A stretch of DNA of 64,000 bases from Pseudopyrenochaeta lycopersici (lineage: Eukaryota; Ascomycota; Dothideomycetes; Pleosporales; Pseudopyrenochaetaceae): NCBI GenBank assembly GCA_003313425.1, contig NHZP01000031.1, positions 310,001 to 374,000 on the forward strand. Direction: 5' to 3'. The notes under the pieces were generated by a model. That model did no database searches, was not told the DNA's origin, and saw only the letters and a program-made list of their open reading frames with translations. The first letter of the stretch is position 1, and each line of letters begins with the position of its first letter. A program made the translations under genes and the position numbers. Of the stretch, positions 12,029 through 22,691 are shown piece after piece.

Positions 12029-12652
12029 TCAGGTATGCATCTCCAGCACAACACCATGCGCTCCACCGTCCGCTTGCTGATAATCTAGCTCATACCAGTA
12101 ATACTTGAAGTCCCTCTGGCCCGCTGGACGCAGCAAAAACTGCGCAACTTGGCCCTTTGGGCAATCAAACCACTTCGAGTATTCCTCTTTGACAGTGCCA
12201 TTGTGATTTAACGTGTACGTAGCATAGTGCTCTATGATACCTGGGTGTCTGTTCCATGTATCGGTGTCTTTGTTGATCCTGGGCTCAATACGGGAGATGT
12301 TGAATGCGTAAGGGGCTTCGCCGGAGAGTTGGCGTGGTGCGTTTTTGGTGGGGTTGTTGTTGATTTTGAAGTTGAGGCGGCAGATGGCGGCTTCGTTGGC
12401 GGGGACATCGAATGAGAGTTCAGTGTATTGAGCAGTACCGCTACCGCGCTAGTTCTTGTGAGCTGTAATATGTGGGGTGTTAAAGGAGAAATAATATACC
12501 GCGTAGCTGATCATTGCGTCTACCTTGGTGCCATATGCCGTGTTTGGCGTGCTACTAATGAGGGGTATGAGTAGATGAGGAAACTCTGTTTTGAGAAGAG
12601 CAGCGAAGGAGGGGACTCCGAGGAGGACGGGAAGCAGTGCAAGAGCGCGCAT
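12029..12652 (-). CDS. Secreted But2-domain protein
   Basis: Two exons on the minus strand, 12652-12500 and 12448-12029, give 190 residues. The 51 bp intron starts GTATAT and ends CTAG, and the join keeps phase 0. Residues 1-18 are a signal peptide (MRALALLPVLLGVPSFA). The segment FPHLLIPLISSTPNTAYGT followed, across the intron, by LSFDVPANEAAIC matches the pattern of the But2 C-terminal-like domain of small secreted fungal proteins. A later Cys in WFDCPKGQ may pair with the first. The biochemical role of this family is not established; the name comes from a yeast Uba3-binding protein. The second exon (140 codons without a stop) and the domain pattern support the model. Confidence 0.8.
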
Positions 12653-14006
12653 TGTAGGTATTTCGAGCGGAGTCTCCAGGTCGAACTTACCTTGCATCTT
12701 CAGTTCGCTACCATTACCCTTATAGCTATTTTCCGTGTGCAAATATTTTGTGGTGTGACGAGAATTCCACGGCTAAAGTGTACATATGACGATGCTACCG
12801 CCCTTGCAGAACAAATTGTGTGACATCTCATTGCTTTCGTGAAGGTTGATATGTCGAATTGGTTGAAATAAGCTGCAATGATTTCCAAGAGTATGCTTAG
12901 CCAGTTGGTAGAAAATTGGTGACAGGGGAATATTTACGAACGTTGCATTTTCACGGATGATACGTGCTATGGATTGATACCTCCAACGCCTCTGATGGTG
13001 TGTTTGCTGGCCGCAGTCGTACTAGATACAATGGAATTGTTGTTCGCGTTGAGGTGCCAGACAATAGATTTGCTGGAAGATGAGACGGGGGTCTGCAGCG
13101 GTTTGATGTGGTAGCCGTTTCATTAATGCCCTGAAGAAAAGACTAAGAACTTTAGGTATCCACAGAAAAGACAGGGATCTGTGAAGGAGAAAATAATGGT
13201 TGTGCGCCAAATGTGATGTAGTATGCTGGATCGAATAGGAAGCTACTAGCGATTACACACAGTCTGATCTCAGTCTGGAATGTTGAAAGTGATGGTTTGC
13301 CCCCGTCCTACTTCGCCTCCAACTCTTTCTTTTGCGTGTTGATGCTGGGGAGGTTGGTTGTGCTACATTTGACAACTTCAATGGCTGTAATGGCATGAGA
13401 GGCAGGAGCAAACGGAGCGCCGAATTGCCTGCAACGGTTACGCATATAATTTTCTGTGACATGATGTAGCGTATATGGATCGGACTAAGTGGTGGTGTTC
13501 ATGTCAGTGACAAGTCATAGCTAAAGAGAGCCACAGAGCAAACAAAGTATGTGATGAATCGCGAGAAGCGAATCAAGGAAACAGGGCATTCTCAAAGCGC
13601 AATATGGCAATTCGCCGGGACCCTAATGTATAATTAGATTTACTCTGTAGCCCATTGAACTAGGTGCATAGAGAGTAGAAGCGGTTGAAAGCATGGTGAG
13701 GGGAGGGTCATCTGGGCGCCCATTATTGTTGCAAACCAAATTATGCTCGAACCTGGAACGAGAAGCGATACTACAGATCTTAATATCATAGCCAAATCCT
13801 CTAGGTATTTACAATTGGCGGAGTACTGCTTGTCGAAGTTTACGTTGATGGATTTCATTTGACAGCATCGTCATTCGCTGATACCCTGGCTTCAAGCCTC
13901 GGTAAGTGGGGTTGCGTCATACGTCGACGCGCATCGCGAAACATGGCTCTCTAAACATCACGATGTTCACATAACCTTCGCAAATGTCTTTCATAGCTAG
14001 TACATC
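12653..14006. other. Intergenic region
   Basis: About 1.35 kb between divergent genes. Short frames at 13022-13462 and 13640-13858 have no family signal. Nothing else was seen. Confidence 0.55.
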
Positions 14007-15207
14007 ATGTCACTATTTCCTAGGTTTCGACCCGCCGCAAGAGCAGTATCGTCTGTCTCTCTGCTCCCACGTGTCTCGAGACAACATCGCAAGCTGCACC
14101 TCGCCCCGCCATTCCTCCTCGACGACTATATACCGCGCTACCAGTTGATATCGTCCATTGACGCAGCCAAGAAGCGATCTCTAGCATATGCGCACTTGCG
14201 CGAGTGCAATTTGTGCCCAAGACTATGCGGCGTCAATCGATATGAGAAGACTGGCGTGTGCTTAATTGGTGCAGAGACGGTCAAAGTAAACACAATCGGT
14301 CCACATTTCGGAGAGGGTATGGCGAATCTATTCACGAGTGCAGACAGATACTAGATGTGAAGAAGTTAGCTAACAATTACTAGAGCCTTGCTTTCAGGGC
14401 CACAATGGTTCTGGTAGCGTCTTCTTCTCTGGCTGCAATCTAAGATGTGTATTTTGCCAAAACTTCGATATTGCTCACCAGCGCAATGGCTTTGATCTTA
14501 CACCAGAGGAGCTTGCCGAGTGGTACATGAAGCTGCAAGAAGTGGGACGCGTCCATAATATAAATCTCGTTACTCCAGAACACGTTGTGCCGCAAGTCGT
14601 CCTCTCTATTCTGCACGCGCGCGAGCTCGGTCTACGCCTGCCGATCATCTACAACTCCTCATCGTTCGATTCCTTGGAGAGTATACAGTTGCTGGATGGG
14701 CTGGTGGACATCTACCTGCCGGATTTCAAGGTGTGGAGCGAGAAGACAGGCAAGCGGCTGCTTAAGGCGGATAACTATACTGCAACGGCTATGGAGAGTA
14801 TCAAGGCCATGCACGAGCAGGTGGGTGACCTCTGCTTTACTGGAGATGGTATTGCAAAGAAGGGTGTGCTCGTGCGACATCTGGTCATGCCCGGTAAGGA
14901 AGATGAAGGCAAAGAGATTATGAAGTGGCTTGCAGAAAACGTGTCCAAGGATATCATGGTGCACATCATGGAGCAGTATTTCCCTCGTGCTCACGTTGGC
15001 AAGGAGCGCCGTAGTGCTAGAAGTGGGGCAAAAGCGGTTGAGCCAGGCGGCGTTGAAGCAACATCAGCGACCAAGAAAGAAGTGAGGTATGCAGACATCA
15101 ATCGCCCGGTGGACTTAGAAGAGGTGTCTGCTGTACGGAAGGCAGCCGAGGAGGCAGGATTGTGGAGATTTGTAGAAGCCGCGAAACATGGAGGATTTAA
15201 TATTTGA
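14007..15207 (+). CDS. PflX-like radical SAM protein, probably mitochondrial
   Basis: Two exons, 14007-14316 and 14384-15207, give 377 residues. The 67 bp intron has a GCTAAC branch site, and the join restores GPHFGEEPC. The radical SAM cluster motif CxxxCxxC is GCNLRCVFC (Cys121, 125, 128). It would hold a [4Fe-4S] cluster that cleaves S-adenosylmethionine. Four further cysteines precede it (CNLCPRLCGVNR and GVC, Cys67, 70, 74, 85), as in the COG1313/PflX group related to pyruvate formate-lyase activating enzyme. The first ~35 residues are Arg/Ser-rich and without acidic residues, like a mitochondrial presequence. The substrate of this group is unknown. No glycyl-radical enzyme partner is present in the window. 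Confidence 0.9.
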
Positions 15208-15379
15208 GCGGGGCGTGTCCAGAGTGGTTGCACCTGCTACTTGTCTAGGTGTTCTGAGCAAAGCACAATGGTGGTGCCTGACTCTTTGACAACAGCCCAG
15301 ATCTCACCTCTTCGACCCTCGACAAGAGATCAATTACGCCACCAACCACGCAATTCTGCATAACCGCCCACACATTACT

Positions 15380-16377
15380 ATGCCAGCCTTCAACATGGAC
15401 TGTTTTGCAGACGTTGAAAGAACCGTCCACGAACTCAAGATCGAGCGTGATACCTGGCAAGCAGCAGCACTCCAGTACAAAGCAGCATTTGAGGCTCAGA
15501 CGGCCCGTCTACAGGAACTTAAGGACATTTGCTTTGCTGCGCAGGCAGAGCTGGAGAATGAGAGAGCTCAGCAACGCAGCTTGGAATCCATTTCGAGTGA
15601 AGGCAGAAACTCAGGCCCGGGCACCGTTGACGGTAATGAAGACGCCCAGAGTGAGCCAATATTTGGCACCGCCATCATTCTCCCATCGCGCAAACTTGAT
15701 GTGGATCGCATGCAGCGGTCTTCTGGCGACTGTCCAAACTCGTCATTTACGCGAGTGCAGCAGTCTCTTGCCCAACGAAACTATGGAACTGCTCTCGTAC
15801 AAGTCGAACGGCTTCTGCGTGGTCCTCTCAGCTCTGAAGCCCGAGCCGAAGGATTGCTACTAAAGAGTGAAATTTTGAGGGCTTCTGGCCCTGACGAGCT
15901 CTATGATGCACTGGCAGCTTGCAGCGAGGCTTTAGAGCTCTGCGGCCGTCTATCTGAATTGGAAACCTTTCTTCCGCGGCTGCAGTACCAGCGCAGCATC
16001 CTCTATTACGAACTGCGCACGCTTTACCAAGCCCAGGAAGCCTTCAGCATGGCCAGTCATGAGAGCCTGCTCTCAGTGAAGGCAGATGTGTATCCCACGT
16101 CGTGCGATGGTGATATCGAACCACTACGGATCACCAAACGCAGATCGGGCTTTGACGAAAACAGGACCGTGACTGAGAGCGTCCTAGCACAATTAGAACT
16201 GAAGGGATTTGATGTAAGTGCACTTTCTGGTCTCTTTTCTTGGTCTCCAGGCATATTAACCACTGCTAGAGCAAGCGCCGGCGCACAAGCACTCAGTTGA
16301 GACAATTTGCAGCCGCAAAGGCGAAAAGGATGTCCCTACCTCATCGTTGGGTCAGTTCGAAGACCGATGGGCACTGA
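15380..16377 (+). CDS. Hypothetical coiled-coil protein
   Basis: Exon 1 is 15380-16213 (278 codons). It ends at a GTAAGT donor. The best acceptor is the TAG at 16267-16269, with exon 2 at 16270-16377, giving 313 residues and a very basic C-terminus (SKRRRTSTQLRQF) that could be a nuclear signal. An alternative acceptor two bases later gives 329 residues and ends at 16427. Residues 8-75 form a coiled coil rich in Glu, Gln and Ala. Residues ~120-235 are helical, with a TPR-like pattern (repeated Ala/Leu-rich helices). The family is not recognised. The gene begins ~170 bp after the radical SAM gene on the same strand. Confidence 0.65.
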
Positions 16378-16783
16378 GACAAGCGATCCAGTGGCAGCCG
16401 GGGAATATGTTAGACCTACGTACTTAGGGTTCTCTACAGTGACAGTCAGTGACGAAATCGACTTCCACCTGAACGCTGCCCACACGTTCCCGAGGCTGTT
16501 GTCACCAACCCATATGCCGGAGTCGCTACTAGGTAATAGTTGGACTGTCCGAGCCTGCACGTGCCACAACTAAACGTGTCTTAGCCTATCTGAACGTTAG
16601 GTACAGGCTGCAATGTATCCTATCATATAGTAATAGCTAGATTATGCGTTGCTAGTGTTAAATTATTTATAAAATCTGGGAAACTGCTCAGAATTTGTAC
16701 AAATATGTTTAAATGTAACTCTAAAATATTGCGGCTCACTAGAGTGAACAAAAACATAGTCTGCTAGTCTGATACACGAGAAG
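16378..16783. other. Intergenic region
   Basis: About 400 bp between the convergent coiled-coil and NACHT-WD40 genes. It becomes AT-rich toward 16.6-16.75 kb. No feature was recognised, except that the alternative last exon of the coiled-coil gene would reach 16427. Confidence 0.5.
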
Positions 16784-19700
16784 CTAGTCAAGAGGGAAAT
16801 CAAAATCCTGCTGAGATCCAAATCTCAGCAATAGAACTAGCCCAGAATCGCATCCAATTCCAATAATATCACCGTGAACTGCGGTAACTCCAGAACGATA
16901 TTCAGAAGGAAGCCAAAGCACTCTCCTGCCATTCCAATAGATCCATTCTTTTTTGATTTGCCATAATGGTATGGGCAAAGCTGGAAGACAGGTTAAGGTC
17001 GTAGGAAGGCCAGTAGCGAGTAGTGTCCCTTTCTCCGACAAGAGACGATCTCCTGCTTTGTTGAACCAAATCTGGTATACAAAAAAGTCAGTTTCGAGCG
17101 TCTGCAATACCTTCCTTGAGCCTACATCCCACAGCTTGACTGCCCTGTCATATGATGCTGACGCAAGCGTCTTACCATCGGGCGAGAATGCTACAGCATA
17201 AACTAAATCTGAATGACCCTCAAGCGTCTGGAGCGCCTTCCCTGAGCCCGCGTCCCACAGCTTGACTGTCTTATCATATGATACTGACGCAAGCGTCTTA
17301 CCATCTGGCGAGAAGGCTACAGCAGTAACTGGACCTGAATGACCCTCAAGCGTCTGGAGCGCCTTCCCTGAGCCCGCGTCCCACAGCTTGACTGTCTTAT
17401 CATATGATACTGACGCCAGTGTCTTACCATCTGGCGAGAAGGCTACAGCAGTAACTGGACCTGAATGACCCTCAAGCGTCTGGAGCGCCTTCCCTGAGCC
17501 TACATCCCACAGCTTGACTGCCCTGTCATATGATGCTGACGCAAGCGTCTTACCATCGGGCGAGAAGGCTACAGCATAAACTGAATCTGAATGACCCTTA
17601 AGCGTCTGGAGCGCCTTTTCTGAGCCTGCGTCCCACAGCTTGACTGTCTTATCACGTGATCCTGATGCTAGCGTCTTGCCGCCTGGCGAGAAGGCTACAG
17701 CATAAACTGAATCTGAATGACCCTTAAGCGTCTGGAGCGCCTTCCCTGAGCCCGCGTCCCACAGCTTGACTGTCTGATCATATGATGCTGATGCTAGCGT
17801 CTTGCCGTCTGGCGAGAAGGCTACAGCAGTAACTGGATCTGAATGACCCTTAAGTGTCTGGAGCGCCTTTCCTGAGCCTGCGTCCCACAGCTTGACTGTC
17901 TTATCACGTGATCCTGATGCTAGCGTCTTGCCGTCTAGCGAGAAGGCTACAGCAGTAACTGAACCTGAATGATCCTTAAGCGTCTGGAGCGCCTTTCCTG
18001 AGCCTGCGTCCCACAGCTTGACTGTCCTGTCATCTGATCCTGAGGCTAGCGTCTTGCCGTTTGGCGAGAAGGCTACGGCATAAACTGAACCTGAATGACC
18101 CTTAAGCGTCTGGAGCGCCTTTCCTGAGCCTGCGTCCCACAGCTTTACTGTCTTATCATATGATGCTGATGCTAGCGTCTTGCCGTCTGGCGAGAAGGCT
18201 ACAGCATTAACTAGACTTGAATGACCCTTAAGCGTCTGGAGCGCCTTCCCTGAGCCTGCGTCCCACAGCTTGACTGTCCTGTCATATGATGCTGATGCTA
18301 GTGTCTTATTGTCTGGCGAGAAGACTACAGTCTGAACTGAACTGAGATGACCTTTAAGCGTCTGTAAACAAGAGCTCCAGTTCGCTAACACCCCATGATT
18401 GTGTCGAACCCACCCTGGAAACTGTTCTAGGTAAATCTTTCTGATAATGCTCGCCTTCGGACTAAATACTAAGCCAGCGTAGTACACTTGAAGCGGTGCA
18501 TCCACAAGCACTGGTCGAAAGGCTAGCACAAAGCGTGTTGCGTCATCAACTATAGCTTGTAAGCTCGGGAGTGCTGCGCTATCGCGACTTGGAAAAATGC
18601 TGCTCGTCGCAAGTTTCAGGCTGGATAGAAATTTCGACCTCATCTTTTCATGGAACTTGGATCGCGTTTTATAACGTTCTATGTGTTTGTTCTAGCAGAT
18701 TAGCCCAAGTCCTTGCTCTATAAATTGAACGGTTTCTTACTGAAAATATGGAATCCAGCACGTGCATCATGTCAACTGCATCAGAGATACGTCCAAGCAA
18801 TGCAAGCGACTCAATCCAATGGAGCAAATGCCGTCGGAGGAAGACTTCAACAGCACGACAACTGCCGGTGTCGGGATTGCTCGTTTTGTAGTGATACACC
18901 CAGAACCGGCATGCGTACTGGACATGAGAGTGTAGATGTCTATCTAATTCGACTTGGCTCAAGTCAGCTACACGAGCACCTGGGTCCCGGAGGCCGCATA
19001 TGTCGCGCCGTAAGTCCTTTGATATAGCTAGAAGACAGTGCTCGTATAGTTCGCGATGTGCCGTTCCTTTATCAATGTGAAATTGCGGATTTGAGCATCT
19101 GCTTGCACTGAGAAGAAAATCGCGGAAAGACGGGTGAAGCAGGCGGACGGCGTTCGAGTCAGCGTCCGGCACGTCAAGAACCGAACCCAGGTTGGCCAAA
19201 GTCCTTCTAAGTGTCCCAACGTCTTTCCCAAGCAGCTCTGCAAGACCAGCCACAGACAACATATCTTGCATTGTAACAATGGGCCCAACAACCTGCCGAA
19301 ATGCCTCGTGCAGCATCTGACTTTCTGCATCGTCAAACTTTCCTCGAATAGAGCTGGACAAAACAGTAGAATATATCTCATCAAGCTTGCGCTCTGGCGG
19401 AAGCATACCGTTGCCACCTTGACGGAGAAGCGAATCTAGTCGTGTCTCCGCAAGCTGGCTGTCTTCTCCGATGAAGAGGCAGGCTGTCGCAGCCCAGATG
19501 AACAGGCCGCCTGAGTTCTGCACTAGACGCGTGACAGCGCTCTCCTCTGGCCACCCAGCGCTCAGCCGGTATTTCTGTCCGATGAGCCCAAGATGGTGTG
19601 TCAGGAACAGCGTAATATCGTGCTCGATAATCTTGGGCTCAATGTCGTGAAGCACAAAGTCTTGGTGTTCCTCTCGCCGCACCTGGGTGAACCCGTACTG

Positions 19701-20468
19701 AATAGGAACCTCTGGCCTGCTCGTCAAGAGCACCCTTAGGCGGGGATTCTGTAGTGACTGTACTCCCGCTAGGCGCTGCAGGATGATCTGGACATTGTTC
19801 TGGTCGTCGCACTCGTCGAGCGCGTCCACAACCAGAACATACTTTGACTGGCCCTCATTGTTCTCAAGACGCGATAGGGGATCGAGAACAAGTTCGCGCC
19901 ATTGTTCATCGAGAGACTGGCTTGCAATGTCGTTGCGCCTAATGATAGCATCGCAGATCTTGCGCTTCAAGCCTGGTATGCTGATCGCAAGCTGGAACGC
20001 AACGCTCGTGATGAATTTCCCAGCGTGGCTTATGTCTCCGCCTGCCCGCGAGAAGAAGAAGCTCGCTGCGAGTCGGCCCTTCGCATGGTATTCTGCGGCC
20101 ACTGTTTGCGCTATCGTAGACTTACCAGTGCCAGCCAGGCCGCTTAGCCAGAAGATTCCAGGAGAGTCTTCGCCATCCGCCCAATCGCGTATCTCGCGGA
20201 GAAGGTCGACACGTGTGTCGCGCAGGCAGGTCGCGTCGTGCTGTCGCCGGTACGCGCTGAATGGCGCGTCCTTGGCGGTCGGCAGGGTGTTGAGCACATC
20301 GTTCAGATCTAGCTACTAGTCAGCTCCTTGTTGCACCGTGTCGATCGCTTGCTGGGCGTACTCACTTTCATTGTTTCCAAAGTACACTGGCCCGTGGACG
20401 GTACCAGCTACGATTTGCGTGTGGTCGCTCCCGGACACCCCGTTGATAAGCTGAACGCTACCTGACAT
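16784..20468 (-). CDS. NACHT-WD40 STAND receptor (NLR-like)
   Basis: Three exons on the minus strand, 20468-20366, 20308-18741 and 18691-16784, give 1192 residues. Introns are 57 bp (GTGAGT..CTAG) and 49 bp (GTAAGA..CTAG with a GCTAAT branch site). Exon 1 encodes a 34-residue Gly/Asn-rich motif (TQIVAGTVHGPVYFGNN). The NACHT domain follows, with Walker A GLAGTGKST (residues 91-99) and Walker B LVVDALDEC (~192-200). A helical linker and ten WD40 repeats (residues 666-1085) come next, then a degenerate repeat and a C-terminal cap. Fungal proteins of this design (HET-E, HNWD) sense a ligand through the WD40 surface, oligomerise through NACHT and trigger incompatibility or cell death. The frame is intact in spite of the decayed genes around it. 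The ligand and effector are unknown. Confidence 0.92.
17108..18367 (-). repeat. Ten tandem 126-bp WD40 repeat units
   Basis: Ten in-frame 42-residue units, each starting LQTL(K/E)GH and ending VKLWD(A/V)GSG. Differences concentrate at a few positions: the two residues after GHS, the residue before AVAFS, and the A/G/V, Y/D/R and R/K/Q sites. This is the pattern described for the hypervariable WD40 repeats of HNWD genes. Confidence 0.95.
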
Positions 20469-21191
20469 GAGCTCGAGACAGTGACATTGATCTTACTTCT
20501 TGCTATTCCCTTTCACGGTGCACGTTGTCATATGTGCACGCGCGAAGGCTGAGATGTAATCTCATATCTAAAATGCAACGAGGCTCATCTTCAGCTGACG
20601 GAGCGCATTGCGCAGGTTCAAGCCAATCAATTGTCTTGCCTTGTGGTTCTTGACTGTAAACGAGCAGGTGTCAGCTGCATGACTGGGCAGAGCTAACGCC
20701 AAGACCTGGGGCCAATACTCTCTAGATCTCAGCCTGATAGAAGATTTTTTCGTTGATCTTAAGGGCTTTAGTAAGTGGGGTGGGACGAGTATGCAGTACC
20801 CAGAACATCCTGCACAGGGTTTGATTCGTTCTTAGGTTGATGTGTTGATATTGCCAGAGAAGACCATTAACCATGCAGGAGTTACTGTCGAAGAGGTGGA
20901 TATCTGGTATTCTCTTAATTTCACTCCTAAGTTCTCAATGATCAATGATGCGAGCTTGTTGTAGTATAATTTCAAGGCACATAGCGTACCTAGAGTCCAC
21001 AGAAGTCAGCTTATATATACCCAGTCACTTAGCATCCAAAATCACTTACAAAGCGTCGGCCTAAACCTCGTTCCACCATATTTTGGCCAGTTGCCAGTCG
21101 GTGTGAGTAAATCAATCGTAGCACAGAGAGAAGTAAACGACATCAAACATGAATGCTGCATAGAAGCAATATCCGCTCTTGGATAGCCCTC
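20469..21191. other. Intergenic region upstream of the NLR
   Basis: About 720 bp holding the presumed NLR promoter and the 3' flank of the adjacent pseudogene. No other feature was seen. Confidence 0.55.
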
Positions 21192-22216
21192 CTATAGCTT
21201 TCTACGCGTAACGTCATGACCGCCCTCACTTGGCCTACGTGAACGCAGATCCTTGAAATATACGACTTTGGTGACTTCAGCAACTGCAATACTCCAATTA
21301 TTAGTAGCAATATCCGAAACATCCTCGTCATTTATCAACTCCTATGCAGAAGTGTTGATGAAGCCGGTGAGAGCTGCGCTGTTGCTCGTTGCTTTAACAC
21401 CCTTGATCTTCTGTCCTGTGCGCTCATAGACCGTTTTGGAGATGGCTTCTTCGCACATCTCTTTAAAGGTGTTGTTGACGGCTTGCTGTTTCTCCAGCTC
21501 TTGGAGAAGCTCCTTTCTGCTCTCTTCCCATTCCTTGCTCTGCTGTGGCGCATTGCTCAGTTCACTGATGCTTCTCACCGTAAGCTGTTGGACACTGCGT
21601 TATATCTCGGCTGTTACGATGTTTGCTCGGATGATCTGTTGTCGAACAACGACTTCATTCTGTTGAAGCATCATGTCCTTCGTCTCTTTCATCGGATTCT
21701 TTTGGCGGGACGTCGTAAGACTGTAATATATTAGATAAATACATCTTAGGCTTGTAGGATTGAAGCTGTGTACATTGTCTCTGTAGAAAGTGCTGTGCTA
21801 AGAGTGCCTTTGCAGTCGCTAAGCTGCCCTGTGAACGTCTTGATCCGTCTTGGCCAAACAAGCCGATCTTCCATCTATCCATCCAAAACATCTTATCCAC
21901 CGTTGAATTCGCCATCCAGTGCTCCACTTGCGATTGAAACGCCTTGCATGCTCTATCGCAGTTCTCAACTGCACGCTTGATCTGGTTGCTAAGAACGACT
22001 GCAAGGCATTTTCTTACAATGCATTTTCCAGGTTCTGTAGAACAAGCTGGACTGCCAAAAGGTCGGTATTAATACCCTTGACAGTTTTGGGAGCGTCTTT
22101 GATATTGCCAATGGTCTTGGCAAGGAACTGGACGCTCTGGATGGTAGCTGTGGTGATGCTTACAATTGAGGCAGTAAGGCTGAGAGTTCCATTGCACCCA
22201 CATCGCTCTGACCTGT
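21192..22216 (-). pseudogene. Decayed HeLo-like / PigL_N (PF17111-type) protein gene
   Basis: Pieces of one protein are spread over three minus-strand frames. They come in the order expected for the fungal family with an N-terminal HeLo-like (PigL_N) domain. From 22216: LTASIVSITTATIQSVQFLA, then AKTIGNIKDAPKTVKGI, a TAA at 22014-22016, then VEHWMANSTVDKMFWMDRW near 21900, a frameshift, IKTFTGQLSDCKGTLSTAL, further stops, then EESRKELLQELEKQQAVNNT and KTVYERTGQKIKGVKAT near 21400. A TAG follows INTSA, and family-like sequence continues to about 21192. Relatives are N-terminal domains of STAND proteins and stand-alone cell-death-type proteins. With several stops and frameshifts it cannot make the full protein. 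The assignment rests on remembered family pattern. Confidence 0.75.
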
Positions 22217-22691
22217 GATAACGCGCAAAGCTTTTGAAACATGCTAATGCTTTACCCACCAGGAGTCAGAATCAATGTACAGTGGCGTGAACAATCGGAT
22301 TCCGGTTTTTGCGCGCTGCGGAATTGTTACCCTGCTGCGGTCCTGTCGCGTTTTGTAAAAACTTTGCTACATTAGCCTTAGTTTGATACAGCATATCCTG
22401 TCACTCAAAGATCACAAAATCTGTCTAAACTGTTGCTTCTGTAAGCCACACTTATAAGCCATAGTCTAGCGGGCGCCTCATCTCATCTAACAGGAATAGG
22501 TGAAGCGTGCAGTGCAAGGGCATGTTTGGAGCGGGTTGGCCGCACTATGATTTTAATTACGTATTATAAAGCAAGGAATGCCTGAGATTTGGTCAGGAAT
22601 AGAGTAGTAGCGATTTGCATTAATTGAAGTGTAATGATGAGATCTTCCTAATCGACAGAAATATCCAACCGGACGTCTCTATCTATCGCGA
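22217..22691. other. Intergenic region
   Basis: About 475 bp between two decayed genes on the same strand. Nothing recognisable. Confidence 0.5.

Noticed and set aside
17108..18367. 126-bp direct repeats as non-coding satellite DNA
   Set aside because: All units are in frame within one long coding exon and encode canonical WD40 repeats.
18669..18740. The NACHT and WD40 parts as two separate genes, since the NACHT frame stops at 18669 and the WD40 frame has its own ATG at 18643
   Set aside because: A 49-bp intron at 18692-18740 with GTAAGA, a GCTAAT branch site and CTAG joins them in phase and restores the usual linker.
19783..20319. A 178-residue plus-strand frame over the NACHT region
   Set aside because: Antisense to the clearly conserved Walker A/B region; Ser/Arg-rich shadow with no family signal.
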